Assembly: GCF_022549495.1 (NCBI RefSeq)
Contig: NZ_JAKZGD010000011.1
Span: forward strand, 48,576 to 112,575
Length of the DNA: 64,000 nt
Direction: 5' to 3'
Source: Acinetobacter sp. ANC 4805
Lineage (GTDB): Bacteria > Pseudomonadota > Gammaproteobacteria > Pseudomonadales > Moraxellaceae
Shown: positions 8,924-18,200 of the stretch, one piece after another
Layout: every line of letters starts with the position of its first letter
Numbering within the stretch: position 1 is the stretch's first letter
The notes under the pieces: generated by a model
Database searches by the model: none
The model's input: only the letters and a program-made list of their open reading frames with translations
Told to the model about the DNA's origin: nothing
Position numbers and translations under genes: made by a program

Positions 8924-10802
8924 CTTTTTTTACCTCCATTGAGCCAAATCTAGTTGGAGGCGTTAAATTCTCTTTGTGGATTTCCTCATATATTTTTAAA
9001 TTTTCTGAATTGACTGTTGAATTTAAGCCTAAATTCTCTTGCAGTTGTTGCAACTGCTTAGGAAGATCAATTTTGATTTGTTTTAGCTTGGGTTTCTTCC
9101 TAACAATATCTGTTTGTATGTCCTGCATAAGGCTATATAAGTGATAAAGATCAGCAAACATTCCTAATCGTTGTCTGTCTGAATCTGCCATTAATTTTTT
9201 TCTTTTCTGTACTTCTAAGTGAGCTGCTCGAGATAAGTTGCGTGTATATTCAGGTTTTGTTGAATCTGCTTGAATGACGACTTGTTTATCATTTGGAGAA
9301 AGAATATAGACTTCATTGAGGTTAAGGTCATCGACCAAAACGGTAACTTTTTTAATCCTTTCTGCTTCTAGAACTGTTAATGCATGGGAGTAATAAGTCA
9401 ATCCATCTATTTGTACTTGTCCATGATGGATTGTTCTTTCAACAGGTCTACGGCAAATAATTTTAGCATCAGCTTCTGCTAGAAAAGATGGCTTAATATG
9501 TTCAATTGCATTATTCCACATCGTAATAGGAGTCAGTCCAATTTGACTATGGATAGATTGCTGATAGATATTATTAATCCACTCATTTATGTATTCTTTG
9601 ACCTGTTCTAATGAATACCTGGCATTCTTACTGGGATTATAGAGACCTCGCTCACTGGGATTTGAAAAGGTGGTCCCAGATAGCTTCTGAATAACTCCTT
9701 TGGTCAATGTCGAGAAAAAGCGTTCGATATGAGGTTTGTTATTAGGTGTTCCAATTTGGGATGGAGTAAGTGTAATTTTTAATTGTTCACAAACTCTTGC
9801 CAAGGCATTATTTTTAAATTCGACACCATTATCTGGAATAATAATTGATGCAATGCCTCCAGGTAATCCATGATTTGGACGAGTAATCATGTCCTTGATA
9901 ACTGCTAAGGTTGTCATGGCACTAGGTGGAAACATACTAATGTAGGTACCCACGATCACACGTGAATATACATCGATCGCACAAGCTAAGTATGGTCGTC
10001 CTAATACCTGGTGTGTTATCGGGTCAATCACAATAATATCCAAATAATGCGTATCGATTTCGACCATGTAGAGTGCAAAGGGACTAGGGCAACTTTGACC
10101 AGATGCTTGAAACGTTTTTCGTGCTATGCGACTCCCTTTTTTAATTTTAGTAACAAGATAAGGGTCTAATTTTTCTATATAACGTTGAATGGTTCTTCTG
10201 CTGGGTAAATATTTTGTTGATATTCCTTGTTCTATCAACTTACCAAGCACATATGCTTGCACATCTTTACTGGTTCGATACTCAGGCTTTAAATAAATTT
10301 CATTAATTCCTTGAGATATGATTTGATAAATTTCTGGAGGGAATCGAAGCGATTGATTACCTTTATGCCCATTACTTAAACTTAAATTGTTATGACAGCT
10401 ACTGTGATATTTATTTACCCATCGGGCTACAGTTCTAGGTGAAGGAGGTGTTTGATCCTCAAGCTCTGCTGCGACTTCCTTAATAAGTTCCTTTAAAGGA
10501 GCCAGAGCTGTAGGCATGTGTAATTTGTACAGAGCCGATTTCACATATCGTTCTTTACGTTGTATTTCACTACATTTCTCAGGATTGATGATTAGTTTTT
10601 CAGGAGCAAAAATACATTTGATTTCATCATTTTTATAGTATTGTTCAAATGATTCAGACGATAAAGTGAATGATTTTCCTCCGATAACAGCAGCGTAGCG
10701 AATTGTTCCATACGTAACCGTAGTGATCTCAAAAACATAGTCTTCTTGATTGCTAAAAATAAAGCGAAAGCCTGGTTGAGGAATAAATAATGATGATGAC
10801 AT
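8910..10802 (-). CDS. tniA: DDE transposase (TnsB/TniA family)
   Basis: This is the strand-transferring transposase. It has an N-terminal DNA-binding part with helix-turn-helix features (SPRTVARWVNKY and SRRTIQRYIEKL). An rve-type catalytic core follows, with D250 in YMVEIDTH, D324 in IPDNG and E360 in PHIERFF. Thirty-five residues lie between the second D and the E, the DD35E spacing. A Mu-type C-terminal domain follows. A strong AGGAGG ribosome site precedes ATG 10802, which is one base after the tnsA stop. It should bind the 20-bp repeats at the element end. Confidence 0.95.
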   Translation of the reverse strand: MSSSLFIPQPGFRFIFSNQEDYVFEITTVTYGTIRYAAVIGGKSFTLSSESFEQYYKNDEIKCIFAPEKLIINPEKCSEIQRKERYVKSALYKLHMPTALAPLKELIKEVAAELEDQTPPSPRTVARWVNKYHSSCHNNLSLSNGHKGNQSLRFPPEIYQIISQGINEIYLKPEYRTSKDVQAYVLGKLIEQGISTKYLPSRRTIQRYIEKLDPYLVTKIKKGSRIARKTFQASGQSCPSPFALYMVEIDTHYLDIIVIDPITHQVLGRPYLACAIDVYSRVIVGTYISMFPPSAMTTLAVIKDMITRPNHGLPGGIASIIIPDNGVEFKNNALARVCEQLKITLTPSQIGTPNNKPHIERFFSTLTKGVIQKLSGTTFSNPSERGLYNPSKNARYSLEQVKEYINEWINNIYQQSIHSQIGLTPITMWNNAIEHIKPSFLAEADAKIICRRPVERTIHHGQVQIDGLTYYSHALTVLEAERIKKVTVLVDDLNLNEVYILSPNDKQVVIQADSTKPEYTRNLSRAAHLEVQKRKKLMADSDRQRLGMFADLYHLYSLMQDIQTDIVRKKPKLKQIKIDLPKQLQQLQENLGLNSTVNSENLKIYEEIHKENLTPPTRFGSMEVKKDGKR

Positions 10803-10803
10803 T

Positions 10804-11493
10804 TTAAATTCCTCCTTCAGTATCTATGATGATCTTTTTATGAAAGAGTAAGTAATCTCCCAACTCGCAAGGCAAACCCAATTTTTGAAGAGATTCATAA
10901 GTAGCTTCAATATTCTGAAGAGGAAGCCTTTGTAGTGCCCTGATAGCCAAATCAATTTCTAATGATGTCCAAATGCGTTTATGTCCCCGTTGATAAAGAT
11001 ATAAAAGTTTTTGGAGCTGTTTCTTATTTGGTAAGCTAAATTGATCAATAAGTTTAAAAGTAATACCCATTTGATTGAATATTTCAGCGACTTGTTCAAA
11101 CTTTTGTAGCTCTTCTAGTGTCAGAGCTTTAATAGAAGGTTTAACCTCATGGATTTCAAATGATCCATCTATGTTTTGGACTAAAAAGTCTGGATAGCAA
11201 AAATTACTTCCTGATAAGGGAATTTTTAAAGCCTGTGTACGGAAGCGTTTTACTTGGGAACTTTGTTCAAGACAGATTGCATTTGCTAATTCTAGGAAAC
11301 TTTCAAGCGGAATTGATCCACCAGATTTAGTACTAGGAAATAAGGAAGTTCTACGACCAAAGCATCCTAGGTAAATGTCTCGTTGCCCAGGAAGTGTTGA
11401 TGCCAAGTTGGGTTCAGCCTGAAAAGCTTTTTCTATTTGCTCCCAAATAAATTTGGTCAGAGTATTCTTTTTTTGTTGTGGGAAAGGGTACAT
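10804..11493 (-). CDS. tnsA: TnsA-like endonuclease
   Basis: TnsA cuts the 5' strands at the transposon ends, turning copy-in into cut-and-paste transposition. The restriction-enzyme-like active site is visible as E in IPLESFLELA, D in YPDFLV and K in EIHEVKPS, the order and spacing seen in TnsA. I chose ATG 11493 because GGAG lies 8 bases upstream. The frame stays open to a TTG at 11526 and another ATG at 11520, where GGAG is too close to serve. It is the first gene of the four-gene operon, and 7.9 kb of cargo lies between it and the right end. Confidence 0.88.
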   Translation of the reverse strand: MYPFPQQKKNTLTKFIWEQIEKAFQAEPNLASTLPGQRDIYLGCFGRRTSLFPSTKSGGSIPLESFLELANAICLEQSSQVKRFRTQALKIPLSGSNFCYPDFLVQNIDGSFEIHEVKPSIKALTLEELQKFEQVAEIFNQMGITFKLIDQFSLPNKKQLQKLLYLYQRGHKRIWTSLEIDLAIRALQRLPLQNIEATYESLQKLGLPCELGDYLLFHKKIIIDTEGGI

Positions 11494-11592
11494 ATAAGTA
11501 TCTCCAGCATTCTGTGACATCTCCAAAATATTTTTTAGAGATGAGTGAAATTCTTTATTGCTTAAAAAATGGCAACAAGACTTGACTGGTGG

Positions 11593-11646
11593 CTTTATAC
11601 AGAAGATACTTTTGATTCTGACGTCTTTGTATGTTTCTATATAAAG
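11593..11646. promoter_or_regulatory. Long imperfect dyad upstream of tnsA
   Basis: Arms CTTTATACAGAA and TTCTATATAAAG match at 11 of 12 positions, with further partial pairing inside (GATAC/GTATG). It lies about 100 bp upstream of the tnsA start, where the operon promoter is expected. It may be an operator for a transposition regulator, possibly the 91-aa-frame gene next door. Function is inference. Confidence 0.4.
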
Positions 11647-11651
11647 TCACT

Positions 11652-11680
11652 AACGGATCCTTTTTTAGGGTCCGTTTTTT
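11652..11680 (+). terminator. Hairpin with T-run between tnsA and small gene
   Basis: ACGGATCC and GGGTCCGT pair with one mismatch, and six T follow on the plus strand. No plus-strand gene ends just before it, so it may block stray transcription into the right-hand cargo. Confidence 0.5.
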
Positions 11681-11725
11681 ATTTGTTAATTCTTTTATGG
11701 CATTAATGTCACTCCTCAGTGAAAA

Positions 11726-11983
11726 TTAACTTTGTTGGATAGATTCATTTCGTTGTTTTGCTAACCAAAAGGCTAAGTCTTTAACTAGTGCATATTTACC
11801 ACGACGGTTTTCGACAGAGAAAATGGGGATTGGTACAGTTTTTCTTGTTAGGGCTTGTCTAAAGGCATCACTAGAGCGATATCCCAATGCAACTCTCAAT
11901 GCTTCATCTGAAATCATGGGGCCATGACGTTCAAATAGATCACGTTCAATCATTTCTGCATTTATTAAGATTGCTTTATTCAT
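11726..11983 (-). CDS. Small putative DNA-binding protein (85 aa)
   Basis: I place the start at ATG 11983, with AGGA about 10 bases upstream; the frame extends six codons further to 12001. The protein is basic. It has a helix-turn-helix-like core, ISDEALRVALGYRSSDAFRQ, followed by IPIFSVENRRGKYALVKDLA, which looks like the wing of a winged-helix domain. It is encoded on the same strand as the tns operon, about 230 bp upstream of tnsA. That position would suit a regulator or accessory DNA-binding factor for the transposon (inference). No precise family was recognised. Confidence 0.6.
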   Translation of the reverse strand: MNKAILINAEMIERDLFERHGPMISDEALRVALGYRSSDAFRQALTRKTVPIPIFSVENRRGKYALVKDLAFWLAKQRNESIQQS

Positions 11984-12144
11984 CTTATTTAGTCCTAACA
12001 CGTCATAACAAAAGCATATATCTTCTTAGAAAAATATGGTAGAAGAGCGTTAAGAGCTAAAGTTATACATAATTTTTTAATTAAGCTTTTGATTTTAAAT
12101 GAGTAGATATCATTAATTTATAGTTGCGTTGAGGTCGCTACAAC

Positions 12145-12996
12145 ATGCAAGCGAAAAAAATAAAAACTAGGATAAGAAGAGATTGGCTTGATGTTATTCG
12201 TACAGCCATTTGGTATGCATATATAGAAGCAAAATTTTTAAATAGTACAAACTATGAGATAGCAAAGTTTATTGAACCTGATGTTTTCGGGAAAGATGAG
12301 GAGAAAGATATTAATAATCATATTAGGTGGGCAAAATATAGAAGAGGAAAGCATACGCCCGGAAAAGAGCTTATAAGCAAAGCTGATCAACATGTAAAAG
12401 GGACCGCTAGGATTATTAATCATGTTTTGTGGGAGGTCATTAGAGGACGTAAACCATTGAAATGGTTCATGGAAGATGGCGTAAATCAACTTTCTTGGGA
12501 TGTACGAAGAATTATTATTAAATCAGCAAATGATAAAAATGAATTAATCCCTGTTTTACATATAACAAAAAATTTAAGAAGAATAGAGCGACTGGAAAAT
12601 TTAGATGCATTGGCTGCATTGATCATCTTTTTAAGGATTGCGGTTGATCAAAATCAAAAGGAAATCGCTTTAAGGATAGGGCGTTCAATTTATAGAATAT
12701 TATTGGTAATGTGTGTATTTCTCCCTTTAGTACATTTTAAGTATGGATTGGTATTTTTAATTTATCTATATGTTTTTTCTATTCTTCCACGTAAAACAAA
12801 AAACTTTGATAGTAATGATGTTGAGGAGTTTTGTGATAAATCTAGTAAGTTGAATTATATTTTATTAGCGGCTGAAGATGAAAATATTATTAAGGGGAAG
12901 GGAATCAGTAAAAAAATGTACACTAATTTTCTATTTGATATTCTAGATGGTAAGCGTGGGCTTAAACTTATAAAAGAATTTTCTCCCTCTTTTTAA
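12145..12996 (+). CDS. Hypothetical protein with hydrophobic hairpin (283 aa)
   Basis: The family is not recognised. The first 170 residues are polar and basic, with KIKTRIRRDWLDVIRTAIWY at the start. Two membrane segments follow at about residues 183-213 (YRILLVMCVFLPLVHF then VFLIYLYVFSI), and a soluble tail ends the protein. A membrane-anchored cytoplasmic domain is likely. The start has GAGG 11 bases upstream. The stop codon lies inside a terminator hairpin, so the gene is a single transcription unit in the right-hand cargo. Confidence 0.65.
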   Translation: MQAKKIKTRIRRDWLDVIRTAIWYAYIEAKFLNSTNYEIAKFIEPDVFGKDEEKDINNHIRWAKYRRGKHTPGKELISKADQHVKGTARIINHVLWEVIRGRKPLKWFMEDGVNQLSWDVRRIIIKSANDKNELIPVLHITKNLRRIERLENLDALAALIIFLRIAVDQNQKEIALRIGRSIYRILLVMCVFLPLVHFKYGLVFLIYLYVFSILPRKTKNFDSNDVEEFCDKSSKLNYILLAAEDENIIKGKGISKKMYTNFLFDILDGKRGLKLIKEFSPSF

Positions 12997-13013
12997 AAAA
13001 AGGGAGTTTTTTT
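12983..13013 (+). terminator. Rho-independent terminator
   Basis: Stem CTCCCT/AGGGAG with extra T-A pairs, followed by seven T. It overlaps the stop codon of the gene ending at 12996. Confidence 0.85.
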
Positions 13014-13051
13014 AGTTCATAAAGATGGTCAATTGATATGTTGATCAATAT

Positions 13052-13100
13052 CTATACTCTTAAAGCTCATTAGATCAAAAGTATAGGTATCGATCTAATG
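13052..13100. repeat. Two interleaved inverted repeats
   Basis: CTATACT (13052-13058) pairs with AGTATAG (13080-13086). CATTAGATC (13068-13076) pairs with GATCTAATG (13092-13100). The stems interleave, so the transcript could fold as either hairpin or as a pseudoknot. The second stem overlaps the stop codon of the minus-strand lipoprotein gene, so it may act in 3'-end formation. No T-run follows. Confidence 0.5.
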
Positions 13101-13652
13101 TTTTTGATTTATAGAAATTTTTGTTGTTGTGGTTATATAGCGCCAAGCATTTGTTCCATCATTTTTTGCTCTCCAGTTTGTTGCTTTGATAGAAGCCCTC
13201 CAGTTCTCTGTACTACTTGAACAAGAATAATCACCAATCCATTTAGAATTGCGGATTTGTATTAGTACTTCAATTGTTAATTGGTCTGGTGGGGGCAATG
13301 GTTGCCCATTTTTTACTAATCCTGCATTTATCATTACTGCATTATTATCACCTAGATAAGTAAATTGCCCATTTTGTCTGCGGCATAGACCTTGTAGCTT
13401 TTTATAAGGTGATGCTACTTGCTCTACCCACTGTTGATGAATGAAAAAAGGGGATGAGTAAGTAGATACTCTCATTTCAAATTCATTATCGATCAGGACT
13501 GGTTTTGAAGGATCATATGATTTGATATGCCATTCATTGGTCAGCATCTGACTCACAGATGTAGATGTACCAGTATCTTGAAATTTTGTTGTACAAGACA
13601 CCAAGGTTATAACACATATAATTATTGGTAAAATTTTAATCTTAAACATCAT
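13095..13652 (-). CDS. Putative lipoprotein (185 aa)
   Basis: I start the gene at ATG 13652 (ATG 13649 is also possible), because this puts a signal peptide, FKIKILPIIICVITLVSC, at the N-terminus; the frame itself is open to 13718. LVSC is a good lipobox, so the protein is probably lipidated at that cysteine and membrane anchored. The mature part of about 165 residues has several cysteines and tryptophans and a proline stretch (QPLPPPDQL). No family was recognised. It is divergent from the XRE regulator, with a 23-bp dyad between, and may be under that regulator's control. Confidence 0.7.
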   Translation of the reverse strand: MMFKIKILPIIICVITLVSCTTKFQDTGTSTSVSQMLTNEWHIKSYDPSKPVLIDNEFEMRVSTYSSPFFIHQQWVEQVASPYKKLQGLCRRQNGQFTYLGDNNAVMINAGLVKNGQPLPPPDQLTIEVLIQIRNSKWIGDYSCSSSTENWRASIKATNWRAKNDGTNAWRYITTTTKISINQKH

Positions 13653-13662
13653 TCTAATTCTC

Positions 13663-13685
13663 AAATATCCTATTTTGGGATATTT
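13663..13685. promoter_or_regulatory. Probable operator of the XRE regulator
   Basis: A perfect inverted repeat, AAATATCC then 7 bases then GGATATTT, sits between the divergent lipoprotein and XRE genes, ending 23 bp before the XRE start codon. Size and position fit a dimeric repressor site. Binding is inference. Confidence 0.6.
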
Positions 13686-13708
13686 TGAATTGTAACTGAT
13701 ATTGAGCC

Positions 13709-13939
13709 ATGCGCTCAATACACGACCCTAGGTATCAAGACCTTATTAAGAAACTTATAGAACTTCGTGAGTCAAAAAATGTGACTCAGGTCGAGCTTGC
13801 GCGTCGTTTGGTAAAGCCGCAGTCTTATGTATCTAAAGTAGAAATTTTAGAAAGACGTATAGATGTAATTGAATTAATAGATTGGCTTAATGCTTTAGAT
13901 AAAAAAACTATAGAATTTATTAGTCAACTTAACAATTGA
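13709..13939 (+). CDS. XRE-family transcriptional regulator (76 aa)
   Basis: A single-domain Cro/C1-type repressor. The helix-turn-helix is TQVELARRLVKPQSYVSKVE, followed by the usual ERRIDVIELIDWLNAL helix. At 76 aa it is little more than the DNA-binding domain. It begins the operon with the radical SAM gene, 40 bp downstream, and has a perfect dyad just upstream. It likely represses its own operon, as small XRE proteins do in defence cassettes (BrxR/CapW-like logic; inference). Confidence 0.85.
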   Translation: MRSIHDPRYQDLIKKLIELRESKNVTQVELARRLVKPQSYVSKVEILERRIDVIELIDWLNALDKKTIEFISQLNN

Positions 13940-13979
13940 AGCTAGAATACTTTTATCTTAATGACTTTATAAATTTAAA

Positions 13980-14873
13980 ATGAAAAAAAGAATAGGACCA
14001 GATGGGATTCATTTTTTTGATAGATTCACAGGTTTAAATATTTTAATCGATGAAGTTATACCTCCTGAAAATGAGTGGTCACAAGCCCCAAGGCAAGTTT
14101 CTGTTGCTCTCACAAATGTATGTGATTTGCATTGTGAATTTTGCTATGCGCCAAAAGTAAAGGCTTCACTCCAATTAGATCAATTAAAGAGGTGGATCAA
14201 AGAGCTAGATCAACTGGGTACTCTTGGTATTGGATTTGGAGGAGGAGAGCCAACTTTATATCCCCATTTTTCAGAAATTTGTAAATATACGGCAAATGAA
14301 ACAGAGTTGGCGGTGACCTTTACAACACATGGGCATCGTTTAACAGACACGTTACTATCTAATTTGAAGGGAAATGTACATTTTATAAGGATCAGTATTG
14401 ACGGAGTGGGGCAGACCTATGAGGGCTTTCGAGGTCGTAAATTTGATAAATTAATAGAGCGCATTGAAAGAGCAAGGGAAATCAGTTCATTAGGTTTTAA
14501 TATTGTAATTAATGATTCAACAATACAGGATCTTGATCAGGTCACGGAAATTGCAAGGAAGTTTGATATATCCGAAGTTCTACTCTTACCTCAGCAAGCC
14601 ACCCAAAATGTCAAAGGTTTATCAAAAGATTCCTATGAAAAAATGAAGATTTGGATAACAGGCTATAGTGGAGAAACTCGCTTAACTATAAGTGATATCG
14701 GTCTTGAGTCAAATTTTATATGTAACCCACTTTTGATGGAAACTGGGCTTAATGCTTATGCTCATATAGATGCTCTAGGCTTATTAAAAAGTAGCTCATA
14801 TTCAAATATTGGTCAGCAAATTGGTGACAAAAGTATTTTAGATACACTTAAGTTATTAAAAGAAGATAAGTAA
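13980..14873 (+). CDS. Radical SAM protein with degenerate C-terminal auxiliary domain
   Basis: Residues about 40-54 contain the radical SAM cluster motif CDLHCEFC (C-x3-C-x2-C). The FGGGEPTLYPHF motif follows at about residue 80, and RISIDG further on. Such enzymes split S-adenosylmethionine with a 4Fe-4S cluster to make radicals. The tail (FICNPLL, then HIDALGLLKSSSYSNIG) has the shape of a SPASM/twitch domain. However, serines stand where the cluster cysteines are expected, so a second cluster is probably absent. It lacks the features I know from prokaryotic viperins. The gene is followed by a 136-aa gene after 9 bp and then by a nuclease-ATPase gene. Substrate unknown; modification of the small protein or a nucleotide is possible. 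Confidence 0.88.
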   Translation: MKKRIGPDGIHFFDRFTGLNILIDEVIPPENEWSQAPRQVSVALTNVCDLHCEFCYAPKVKASLQLDQLKRWIKELDQLGTLGIGFGGGEPTLYPHFSEICKYTANETELAVTFTTHGHRLTDTLLSNLKGNVHFIRISIDGVGQTYEGFRGRKFDKLIERIERAREISSLGFNIVINDSTIQDLDQVTEIARKFDISEVLLLPQQATQNVKGLSKDSYEKMKIWITGYSGETRLTISDIGLESNFICNPLLMETGLNAYAHIDALGLLKSSSYSNIGQQIGDKSILDTLKLLKEDK

Positions 14874-14882
14874 GGGGTAAGT

Positions 14883-15293
14883 ATGAAAATTTGGAATAGT
14901 TATGGTTCAGAGCATTCAATGAATTTGGTGTTAATAGGTTCATTTGTTCAGGCTAAAGATGCTGAAAATGTAGAAAATTTAGTGAAGAGTTTACAAAAGA
15001 TTTCTGAACATGAAAGCTATTATTTATCTGGTGAGCCTCCAGAAAATCATCGATTTTCTAAAGAAGTTTTAGAGGTTCTTCAAAAACAGAAAATTTATCA
15101 TTTGTCACCTTTAGAAATAGATCAGTTTAATTCTGATTATTATCTAGAACGAGATGGAAATAAGATAACGATTGATACAGAAGAGATTGATATCTCTGCA
15201 TTTATTAAAATTTTTGTGGATGCTGGTGCAAAAGTAGAAGTTTACTCCAAGCATTTTTATCCTGAGAATCCTGAGCAAGTTGAGGAAAAATAG
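14883..15293 (+). CDS. Small protein (136 aa), DUF6375-like
   Basis: The N-terminus MKIWNSYGSEHSMNLVLIG resembles, from memory, small proteins filed as DUF6375; this needs a profile search. The start has a good AAGGGG ribosome site at 14873-14878. The protein is acidic and predicted soluble, with mixed alpha/beta sequence: a helix of about residues 23-45, and a C-terminal ISAFIKIFVDAGAKVEVYSK that looks like helix plus strand. It lies 9 bp after the radical SAM gene and 1 bp before the nuclease-ATPase gene, so it is translated with both. It could be a substrate, a carrier or a sensor subunit. Which of these is not shown by the sequence. Confidence 0.75.
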   Translation: MKIWNSYGSEHSMNLVLIGSFVQAKDAENVENLVKSLQKISEHESYYLSGEPPENHRFSKEVLEVLQKQKIYHLSPLEIDQFNSDYYLERDGNKITIDTEEIDISAFIKIFVDAGAKVEVYSKHFYPENPEQVEEK

Positions 15294-15294
15294 A

Positions 15295-18200
15295 ATGTCT
15301 CAACTTGATTGGAATAAATTTGAAAATTTATCTGGTGCTGCTGATGTTAATTTTGAAAAACTTTGTAGATCATTAATAAAAAGACACTATGGTCAATATG
15401 GTTCCTTCAAAGAGCTTGCTAATCAGGCTGGGGTTGAGTTCCATCTAAAGTTAGATAAAGAGTGTGAATTGGGGGATTCAACGAGATGGTATGGATGGCA
15501 ATGCAAATGGTATGAGATCGCTAAAGCAACCAATATTGGGGCAGCAAGACGATCTCAAATTGTTGATGCAATTGAAAAATCTAAAAATTCCTTGAAGGAA
15601 TTAACCGATTGGGTTCTATGGACGAAAAATATTTTAACTAAAGTTGATCAAGAGTGGTTTTACGGATTGCAAGCTAGCTATCCATTTAAACTTCATCTTC
15701 AAACTTGTGATGACATTGAAAGTTTATTGATTGGGCCTGCATTAGCGTTGCGAGAGGCTTATTTGGGTGAGTTGGTAATTGATGAACAAGTACTAAATCA
15801 ACATTACCAAATCATAGCATCTACTCATAGTAAGAAGTTTCAACCGGAAGTGCACCAAACGGTTAAAGCTGAAAAGATAATTGAAAAATGTTTAGGAAGA
15901 CACTCTTCTTGGGACTCACTAGATAGCCTTGAAAAATCTATAAACAATAATTTAAAAATAGTCAAAGATGCAGTTAATCTTGATGATAGCTATGTCAAAA
16001 CAACCTTGCCCGATTTTATAGCAGATGGGGAAAGATTGAGTGATTTTTTAAATTCTTTATTTTCAGAGTTGGCAGTAGGAAATTTTGAAAAAGCAAAAGA
16101 GCTTTTGGTTGAAGATTTAAGTTGTGATGGGTCTAAATATAGGAAAACGATAGCTCGATTACGAGCTAACAGAAGCTATACTGCTATGTTTGCAGCAAAT
16201 TTGTTAGCAGATTTTTATGCTTTTTCACAAGAAATAAAAAGGGTAAGGAATGCTTTAAATACCAAGGTCATTACTATCGTTGGTAAGGCTGGCGATGGTA
16301 AAACAGATCTTGCTTTAGACATATGTAGACCAAGAGATAGCATTAATGCTGGAGTTCTTTTTTTAGGAAAAGATTTAAATGCAGGCGAAACTTTAGATCA
16401 TTTAGTCAAAAGTTTTAAGATATATGGACGACCTGTTAATACATTTGAGGATCTTTTAGAAGCTGTAGATGCAGCAGGTCAACGTCTTTGTAAACGTATT
16501 CCAATTGTAATTGATGGGTTAAGTGAATCTGAAGATCCAAGAAATTGGAGAAATGAAGTAGCTAAAGCAAATGTATTACTAGAAAACTATCCAAATATAT
16601 TACTAGTGTTAACTTTAAGAGGGGAGTTTTATAGAGATTGTATTCCAGAACAAATTCTAACTTTTGAGTTGAATGGGTTTGTAGATGATCCAATTGCAGC
16701 GATACATTGTTATTTTGAACATTACAAAATAGATGCTTTAGATGCAGATATACCAATCGAACTACTTTCACATCCTTTAACATTAAGACTTTACTGTGAA
16801 TCAGCAAATTCAGAAAGAAGAATAGTTGTAGGTGTAGAAGCATTACCCCGTTCTCAAGTTGCTATATTTGAGAAATATTTTGAAAAAGCAATTGATCATA
16901 TTGTAGATTTATCTCCGTCAAATCAAAGGTTATATCATGAAGATATTGAAGATACTTTATTGAAAATTGCTGAAGTTTTATGGACAGAAAATCGTAGGAC
17001 ATTAGATTTTAATCAGGCTCGTAGTATTGCTAATGAAGTCGTGAGGTCAGGAAGCAGCTTAATAAAAAACCTTGAATCCGAGGGGATATTATTAAAGTAT
17101 AGATCACAAAATGGTAATCAAGAGATAGGTTTTGCTTATGATTTAATGGCTGGCTTTAAAATAGCTGAATACTTATTGAAAGGTGATTTTAATAGCTGGA
17201 TTATACAAAATATAAATAAAATTCAATATCATCAACCACATTCAAATACTTTGGCTTATGATGTTTTTAACTCATTAGTTGGCTTATATCCTAATTATTA
17301 TTCTAGAAAACAATTTTGGCAATTATTGGAAGGGGCTTTTAGAGAGAAAGCTCTTTTACAAACAACTCAAGAGCAAGCGGCTCTTATCAATAGAGAAACA
17401 ATCGAGAAGTTTCAGGAATATTTATTATCCTCAGAGAAGTTTGCATTTGAAGCATTTACAAAACTGAAAACAACTCGGTCAGCATATGCTCATCCCTTTG
17501 ATGCAAACTTTTTAGACAAAGCTTTAAGAGCGATGGGAAATACATACCGTGATTTAACATGGTCTGAATGGATAAGAAGAAATTCTAGAGAACTTAAAAA
17601 TGACTTAGAGGTCCTTGAAAAAAGATGGTCTGAAATACAAATTGGTTCTAATGAAAAAGGTCGAGCTATATGGGTCCAATGGTTATTAACAACTAACCAT
17701 AGAGATCTAAGAGATCAAGCAACAAAAGTACTTTCTATATATGCTAAAAAAGATCCAAGAGCATTCTTTGAGATGGCAATTAATTCATTAGATATTACCG
17801 ATCCATATGTGCCAGAAAGAACTTTTGCTGCAGCGTATGGGGCTATTTTAAGTGCTGATTTTATTGATGGCGAAAAAATAAGTAGTAATGTTTGTGATTT
17901 TGCGACACGAATAATTGAATGTTGTTTTGAGCCAGATGCAAAATTCTCAACTACTCATACAATTCTAAGAGAATATTTCCTAGGTATTATTAATTATGCT
18001 TCAACGGTAAATCAAAATTTTGTCAGTCAAGAATATTTAGATTATTGTCAAAAGCCTTATAAGCATTTACCAGATCTGTTCGATAGTCTTCCTGATATAA
18101 GTGATGAAGAAATTCAGGCTATAAAGGAATCAGCCTTACGTATGGATTTTAATAACTACACTATTGGTAGATTGGTGCCTGAACGGGGAAATTATGATGA

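Noticed and set aside
13980..14873. Prokaryotic viperin
   Set aside because: The radical SAM motif is present, but the surrounding sequence (GGGEPTLYPHF and a half-SPASM tail) fits other radical SAM groups better.
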